Positions 21,471-25,740 of a DNA stretch of 25,740 nt are shown piece by piece. Location of the stretch: assembly GCA_036394915.1 (NCBI GenBank), contig DASWEE010000087.1, positions 1 through 25,740 of the forward strand, written 5' to 3'. Position 1 is the stretch's first letter. Each line of letters opens with the position of its first letter. The translations under genes and the position numbers were made by a program. Source of the DNA: JACDER01 sp036394915. GTDB taxonomy: Bacteria > Actinomycetota > Thermoleophilia > Gaiellales > Gaiellaceae. Below the pieces are notes generated by a model. It saw nothing but the letters and a program-made list of their open reading frames with translations. It made no database searches and was not told the origin of the DNA.

Positions 21471-23858
21471 TCAGTCGCCGGCCCACTTCCAGTCCCGAAT
21501 CTCGGGCATGTCGTCGCCGTGCGTCGCGATGTAGTGCCGGTGCTCGACCAGCTTGTCGCGGATCTCCTGCTTGACGTAGGCGGCCTCGCCCCCGAGCCCG
21601 GTGACGCGGTCGATCACGTCGTCGACGAGGTGGAACCGGTCGAGGTCGTTGCGCACGACCATGTCGAACGGCGTCGTGGTCGTGCCCTCTTCCTTGTACC
21701 CGCGCACGTGCAGGTTGCGGTGGTTGCGCCGGCGGTACGTCAGCCGGTGGATCAACCACGGATAGCCGTGGAAGGCGAACACGATCGGCTTGTCGGTCGT
21801 GAACAGCGTGTCGAACTCCTTGTCGGTCATCCCGTGCGGGTGCTCGGTGTGCGGCTGGAGCCGCATCAGGTCGACGACGTTGACGACGCGCATCTTCAGC
21901 TGCGGGAAATAGCCCCTGAGCAGCTCGACCGCGGCCAGAGTCTCGAGCGTCGGGATGTCCCCCGAGCACGCCATCACGACGTCCGGGTCGCCGCCCCGGT
22001 CGCTCGAGGCCCACTCCCAGATGCCGATGCCCTCGGTGCAGTGCTTGATCGCCGCGTCCATGTTCAGGTACTGCAGCGCCGGCTGCTTGCCCGCGACGAC
22101 GACGTTGACATAGTTCTTGCTCCGGAGGCAGTGGTCCATCACCGACAGCAGCGTGTTCGCGTCGGGTGGGAGGTAGATGCGGATCACCTCGGCCTTCTTG
22201 TTCGCGACGTGGTCGAGAAAGCCCGGATCCTGGTGCGAGAACCCGTTGTGGTCCTGGCGCCAGACGTGCGAGCTGAGGAGGTACGTGAGCGACGCGATCG
22301 GGCGCCGCCACGGGATCTCGCTTCGGGTCACCTTCAGCCACTTGGCGTGCTGGTTGAACATCGAGTCGATCACATGGACGAACGCCTCGTAGGTCGAGAA
22401 GAGTCCGTGCCGCCCGGTCAGGAGGTAGCCCTCGAGCCACCCCTGACAGGTGTGCTCGCTCAGGATCTCCATGATCCGGCCGTCGGGGCTCAGGTGGTCG
22501 TCGTACTCGTACGTCTCGGCCTGCCAATCCCGGTTCGTGACCTCGAACGACGCCTGGAGCCGGTTCGACGCGTGCTCGTCGGGCGAGAACATGCGGAAGT
22601 TCTTGAACGGCATGTTCATCTTCATCACGTCGCGGAGGAAGTCTCCGAGCACCCGGGTTGCCTCGCCGACGGTTTGCCCCGGGGTGTCGATCTCCAGCTC
22701 GTAGTCGCGGAAGTCCGGCATCCGCAGCTCGCGGAGGAGCAGCCCGCCGTTCGCGTGCGGGTTCGCGCCCATGCGGCGCTCGCCTTTCGGCGGCAGCTCG
22801 CGCAGCTCCGGTAGCAGCCGCCCGTTCTCGTCGAACAGCTCCTCGTGCTTGTAGCTCTTGAGCCAGTCCTCGAGCACGGCGATGTGCTTCGGGTTGCCCG
22901 CGAGGTCGGCCATCGGAACCTGATGGGAACGCCAGTAGTCCTCGGTCTTCTGGCCGTCGACCTCTTTCGGGCCCGTCCATCCCTTCGGCGTCTTCATCAC
23001 GATCATCGGCCACTTCGGGCGCTTCATCTCTCCGCCCTCGCGCGCCTCCCGCTGGATCGCCTTGATGTCGCCGATCACCTGATCGAGGGTGGCGGCCATC
23101 TCCCGGTGCACCTTCTCCGGGTCCGAGCCTTCGACCCAGTAGGGCTTGTAGCCGTAGCCGACGAACAGCGCTTCGAGCTCTTCGCGCGGGATGCGCGCGA
23201 GGATCGTCGGGTTGGCAATCTTGTAGCCGTTCAGGTGGAGGATGGGGAGGACGGCGCCATCCGTGGCCGGGTTGAGGAACTTGTTGCCGTGCCACGCGGT
23301 CGCGAGCGGGCCGCTCTCGGCCTCGCCGTCCCCGACGACGCAGGCGACGATCAGGTCGGGATTGTCGAGCGCCGCCCCGTAGGCGTGCGAGACGGCATAG
23401 CCGAGCTCCCCGCCTTCGTGGATCGAGCCCGGCGTCTCCGGCGCCGCGTGGCTCGGGATCCCGCCCGGGAACGAGAACTGCTTGAACAGGATGTCGATCC
23501 CCTCGGCGTCCTCGGGGATGTTGGGATAGAACTCGCTGTAGGTGCCCTCGAGGTAGGTGTTCGCCACCATCCCCGGGCCGCCGTGGCCGGGGCCGCAGAT
23601 GTAGATCATGTCGAGGTCGTACGCCTTGATGATCCTGTTCAGGTGCACGTAGATGAGGTTCAGCCCCGGAGTCGTACCCCAGTGTCCGAGCAGGCGCGGC
23701 TTGATGTGCTCGAGCTTGAGCGACTCCTTCAGCAGCGCGTTCCCCATGAGGTAGATCTGGCCGACCGACAGGTAGTTGGCGGCGCGCCAGTACTTGTGGA
23801 TGAGCTCCAGTTCCTCGTCCGAGAGTGTCTGCGGGGCTTCAGGGGCAGCGGTTGTCAT
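21471..23858 (-). CDS. xfp: Phosphoketolase (xylulose-5-phosphate/fructose-6-phosphate)
   Basis: Thiamine-diphosphate enzyme that splits xylulose 5-phosphate (and usually fructose 6-phosphate) with phosphate into acetyl phosphate and a C3 or C4 sugar phosphate. 795 residues, full length. The TPP motif is GDGEAES (176-182) with GNKFLNP after it; active-site His59 and His92 lie in LLGHWGT and GPGHGGPG; the family signature SFPGGIPSH..PETPGSIHEGGELGY is at 129-154. GGAGGAG sits just before the ATG. First gene of a two-gene operon with the kinase-like protein; Pta, encoded convergently, can use its product. Confidence 0.96.
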   Translation of the reverse strand: MTTAAPEAPQTLSDEELELIHKYWRAANYLSVGQIYLMGNALLKESLKLEHIKPRLLGHWGTTPGLNLIYVHLNRIIKAYDLDMIYICGPGHGGPGMVANTYLEGTYSEFYPNIPEDAEGIDILFKQFSFPGGIPSHAAPETPGSIHEGGELGYAVSHAYGAALDNPDLIVACVVGDGEAESGPLATAWHGNKFLNPATDGAVLPILHLNGYKIANPTILARIPREELEALFVGYGYKPYWVEGSDPEKVHREMAATLDQVIGDIKAIQREAREGGEMKRPKWPMIVMKTPKGWTGPKEVDGQKTEDYWRSHQVPMADLAGNPKHIAVLEDWLKSYKHEELFDENGRLLPELRELPPKGERRMGANPHANGGLLLRELRMPDFRDYELEIDTPGQTVGEATRVLGDFLRDVMKMNMPFKNFRMFSPDEHASNRLQASFEVTNRDWQAETYEYDDHLSPDGRIMEILSEHTCQGWLEGYLLTGRHGLFSTYEAFVHVIDSMFNQHAKWLKVTRSEIPWRRPIASLTYLLSSHVWRQDHNGFSHQDPGFLDHVANKKAEVIRIYLPPDANTLLSVMDHCLRSKNYVNVVVAGKQPALQYLNMDAAIKHCTEGIGIWEWASSDRGGDPDVVMACSGDIPTLETLAAVELLRGYFPQLKMRVVNVVDLMRLQPHTEHPHGMTDKEFDTLFTTDKPIVFAFHGYPWLIHRLTYRRRNHRNLHVRGYKEEGTTTTPFDMVVRNDLDRFHLVDDVIDRVTGLGGEAAYVKQEIRDKLVEHRHYIATHGDDMPEIRDWKWAGD

Positions 23859-23892
23859 TTACTCCTCCGGTTCCGGGGCATCGGTCGGGGCG

Positions 23893-23921
23893 ATTATGTC
23901 GTGAACGGGACGCGCCGGCAA
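23893..23921 (-). promoter_or_regulatory. xfp: Phosphoketolase promoter, with the -35 in repeat R1d
   Basis: On the minus strand TTGCCG (23916-23921), a 17-nt spacer and CATAAT (23893-23898). Transcription would begin near 23886, about 27 nt before the ATG. The -35 box is part of the CCGGCAAAGCCGG hairpin of repeat R1d, so the repeat may supply or modulate this promoter. Confidence 0.55.
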
Positions 23922-24037
23922 AGCCGGCACGTCCCTCCACTCAAGGGGGAACCTCCGGTTCCCCCTTGAGACCTCCTCCCTTGTGACCGGGCTCCCGGCT
24001 TCGCCGGGTCGCCCTTTTCAAGGCGGCCACAGACTCA
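23906..24037 (+). repeat. Composite palindromic repeat R1d
   Basis: Order on the plus strand: CGGGACGCGCCGGCAAAGCC (from 23906), hairpin CCGGCAAAGCCGG (23915-23927), 13 nt, inverted repeat with 13-bp arms TCAAGGGGGAACC/GGTTCCCCCTTGA (23941-23969), GAGACC..CTCCCT..ACCGGGCTCC, hairpin CCCGGCTTCGCCGGG (23994-24008), and end GGCCACAGACTCA (24025-24037). It is collinear with R1c read on the minus strand and with the first half of R1b. Confidence 0.87.
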
Positions 24038-24320
24038 CATGACTCGAAGGAAGGGGCCAAGAAGCGGTTTCAGAAATGAGTTCTGGAGACGTCGCCACCG
24101 GGTCAGCGAGCAGCTGAGCAGCGACACGGGCGCTCGTGGCGGACGACGTGGCGCTTGAAGGCGCGCGGTCGGCGAAGCTCCTCGACGACGTAGCGGTTCT
24201 CGACCCGGGCCATGCTCGCCCGCGCCACCTGCGGCGAGCAATGTTGGGCTTTTGGTCGAGGTGGCGCGGCTCGCCGAGCTTCGCGCACGATGTGGGGCCG
24301 CGTATGGCAGTCTCAGGTCG
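24038..24320. other. Gap between repeat R1d and the cupin gene
   Basis: No convincing gene. The minus strand has a 36-codon open frame (24103-24213, starting MARVENRYVV) with G/C-rich third positions but no clear ribosome site. No promoter for the cupin gene was identified with confidence; TATGGC at 24303-24308 is a possible -10. Confidence 0.4.
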
Positions 24321-24878
24321 GTGGTTCCTGAGTCGCAGCTCGTGTCGACCGAGCACGGACTTGTCCCGAAGGGGCAGGGCTGGTTCGTCCTCAATGCGCG
24401 CGAGACGCAGTGGTGGGAACGCAAGGGTCGCGGCGTCCTCTGCGAGTTCGAGGGCGCAGGCTTCGAGGACGCGGCCGATTTCTTGCAGCTCGGGATCAAT
24501 GTCACCGTTCTCGCGCCGGGCGAGCCGATGGCGATGTACCACTGGGAGGCAGATCAGGAGGACTTCCTCGTGCTCTCCGGCGAGGCGCTGGCCATCGTCG
24601 AAGGTGAGGAGCGCCCGCTACGCCAGTGGGACTTCCTGCACTGCCCTCCCGGGACGAGCCATGTGATCATCGGCGCCGGAGAAGGGCCGTGCCTGGTACT
24701 TGCGGTCGGCGCCCGCGACCGCTCGATGGGCCCTGACTGGGGCGCCTACACCGTGGACGAAGCCGCGCAACGCCATGGCGCCGGCGTCGAGCGGGAAACA
24801 ACCGACGCGGACGAGGCGTATGCCCGATTCCCCAGAAGCGAACTAACCCGATATCGCGAGGGCTGGCTTCCCGAATAG
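24321..24878 (+). CDS. Cupin-domain protein
   Basis: A 185-residue protein with one cupin barrel (about residues 50-130). Motif 1 reads GEPMAMYHWEADQEDFLVLSG, with His and Glu ligands but Glu in place of the second His; motif 2 reads RQWDFLHCPPGTSHVI, with the closing His. It may bind a metal and sense or modify a small molecule; the reaction is unknown. The N-terminal segment TEHGLVPKGQGWFVLNARE is typical of a widespread bacterial cupin subgroup. GTG 24321 is preferred because residues upstream (from TTG 24252) do not look like the family; the ribosome site is weak either way. It stands alone. Confidence 0.82.
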   Translation: MVPESQLVSTEHGLVPKGQGWFVLNARETQWWERKGRGVLCEFEGAGFEDAADFLQLGINVTVLAPGEPMAMYHWEADQEDFLVLSGEALAIVEGEERPLRQWDFLHCPPGTSHVIIGAGEGPCLVLAVGARDRSMGPDWGAYTVDEAAQRHGAGVERETTDADEAYARFPRSELTRYREGWLPE

Positions 24879-24978
24879 ACGCCCAACGCTGATCCGAGGC
24901 TTCGAATCTGAATGAAGGGACCCGCTCTCTGACGCCGAAGGCCAGTCGGCATCCGGCATCAAGCTAGGAGGGGTGCCG

Positions 24979-25739
24979 ATGGCCGCTGCGCCGTGGATCG
25001 TTTCGGACGAGCTGTGGGAACTGGTCGAGCCGCTGCTCCCGATGAAGGAGCGGCGCTTCCGCTATCCGGGCCGTAAGCGGCTGCCCGATCGGCAGGCGTT
25101 GCAGGGGATTCTGTTCGTGTTGCACACCGGAATCGCTGGCAGCATCTGCCGAGCGAGCTCGGGTTCGGCTCGGGAGTGACCTGCTGGCGGCGCCTGGACG
25201 AGTGGCAGCGAGCGGGTGTGTGGGAAGAACTGCACGCGCTCTTGCTGGCTCGTTTGCGGGCCGCGGGCGAGCTGGAATGGTCGCGGGCGATCGCCGACTC
25301 GAGCCAGGTGCAGGCTAAAGGGGGCGCCGAGACATGTCCGAGCCCGGTCGACCGAGGCCGTCCCGGCTCCAACCACCATCTCCTCGTCGACGCGACGGGG
25401 ATCCCGCTCGCCTTCTCGGTCACGGGCGGCAACCGCAACGACGTCACCCAACTGATCCCGCTCCTGGACGGCGTCCCCGCCGTCCGCGGTGCCGTTGGTC
25501 GGCCCCGCCGACGACCCGACAGCCTGATCGCCGACCGCGGCGACCATGACAAGTACCGGCGGCTCGTCCGGCAGCGTGGCGTCAAACCGCTGATCGCTCG
25601 CCGCCAGACCGAGCACGGCTCCGGCCTCGGCCGCTACCGCTGGGTGGTCGAACGCACCGTCGCCTGGCTGCACAACTTCAAGCGCCTACTCGTCCGCTTC
25701 GAACGCCGTGCCGATATCCAGCGCCGAGTCCAGCGCTAG
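24979..25739 (+). pseudogene. Decayed IS5-family transposase
   Basis: DDE transposase broken by a frameshift. Residues 1-53 in the first frame (WIVSDELWELVEPLLP... LFVLHTGIAG) are the IS5-type N-terminus with AGGAGGGG six bases before ATG 24979. At about 25136 one base appears lost: the expected W-x-H-L-P-x-E-L-G-F-G-S-G-V-T-C-W continues in the next frame from TGG 25137. That frame carries the DDE residues: Asp in IADSSQV, Asp in LIADRG, and Glu in RWVVERT. Compared with the usual ADRGYDHDKYR, a Tyr codon is missing, and the C-terminus degrades after RFERRADI, reaching a stop at the window edge. No programmed-slip sequence is visible at the break, so it is probably inactive. Confidence 0.85.
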
Positions 25740-25740
25740 G

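Noticed and set aside
22845..23969. 374-codon plus-strand frame opposite phosphoketolase (and other long frames there)
   Set aside because: Antisense to a fully conserved enzyme; no ribosome site or family features, and it runs into repeat R1d.
24103..24213. 36-codon minus-strand frame starting MARVENRYVV
   Set aside because: Third positions are G/C-rich, but there is no clear ribosome site and no recognisable homology; could be a remnant, not enough to call.

Overview
The window is high-GC DNA with frequent GTG starts, strong purine-rich ribosome binding sites and compact, overlapping operons. Gene content (DnaX, small SRP RNA, MnSOD, phosphoketolase, RCC1-like and CFI-box proteins) points to an actinobacterium, most likely a deep-branching soil lineage such as Thermoleophilia (Gaiellales/Solirubrobacterales). 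That placement is inference from overall protein character, not from a phylogeny.

Layout. 1-4350 is housekeeping: the 5' part of dnaX (minus), an S9 serine peptidase (plus), a 774-nt non-coding stretch with the 4.5S/SRP RNA (minus) and three copies of a palindromic intergenic repeat, and a two-CBS-domain protein. 4465-11046 is an accessory stretch: a secreted collagen-like protein, a secreted TNT-domain (NAD-glycohydrolase-like) protein whose start region sits in a perfect 16-bp hairpin, then a near-consensus promoter (5807-5835) followed by four same-strand genes: a HELSH metallopeptidase fused to a CFI-box domain, an orphan beta-type protein, a coiled-coil/cysteine-rich protein, and a 14-repeat RCC1-like double propeller. 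Part of this stretch is clearly AT-richer than its surroundings. It abuts the 3' end of tRNA-Val(CAC).

11236-12521 carries a membrane-anchored cupredoxin, tRNA-Ser(GGA) and an SGNH hydrolase. 12464-18709 on the minus strand reads sodA - osmC - trpD - trpC/F fusion - trpB - GNAT acetyltransferase, mostly with overlapping stop/start codons, then trpA further on. A plus-strand channel-like membrane protein lies between the acetyltransferase and trpA. trpE and trpG are not in the window.

18756-23858 is an acetyl-phosphate module: plus-strand phosphate acetyltransferase convergent with minus-strand phosphoketolase and a cytidylate-kinase-like gene. Phosphoketolase makes acetyl phosphate and Pta turns it into acetyl-CoA. 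The phosphoketolase promoter appears to borrow its -35 box from a fourth copy of the intergenic repeat. The window ends with a cupin protein and a decayed IS5-type transposase.

The best candidates for something undescribed are the four-gene operon at 5949-11046, the neighbouring TNT exotoxin with its start-codon hairpin, and the composite palindromic repeat family shared between 3284-3855 and 23906-24037.
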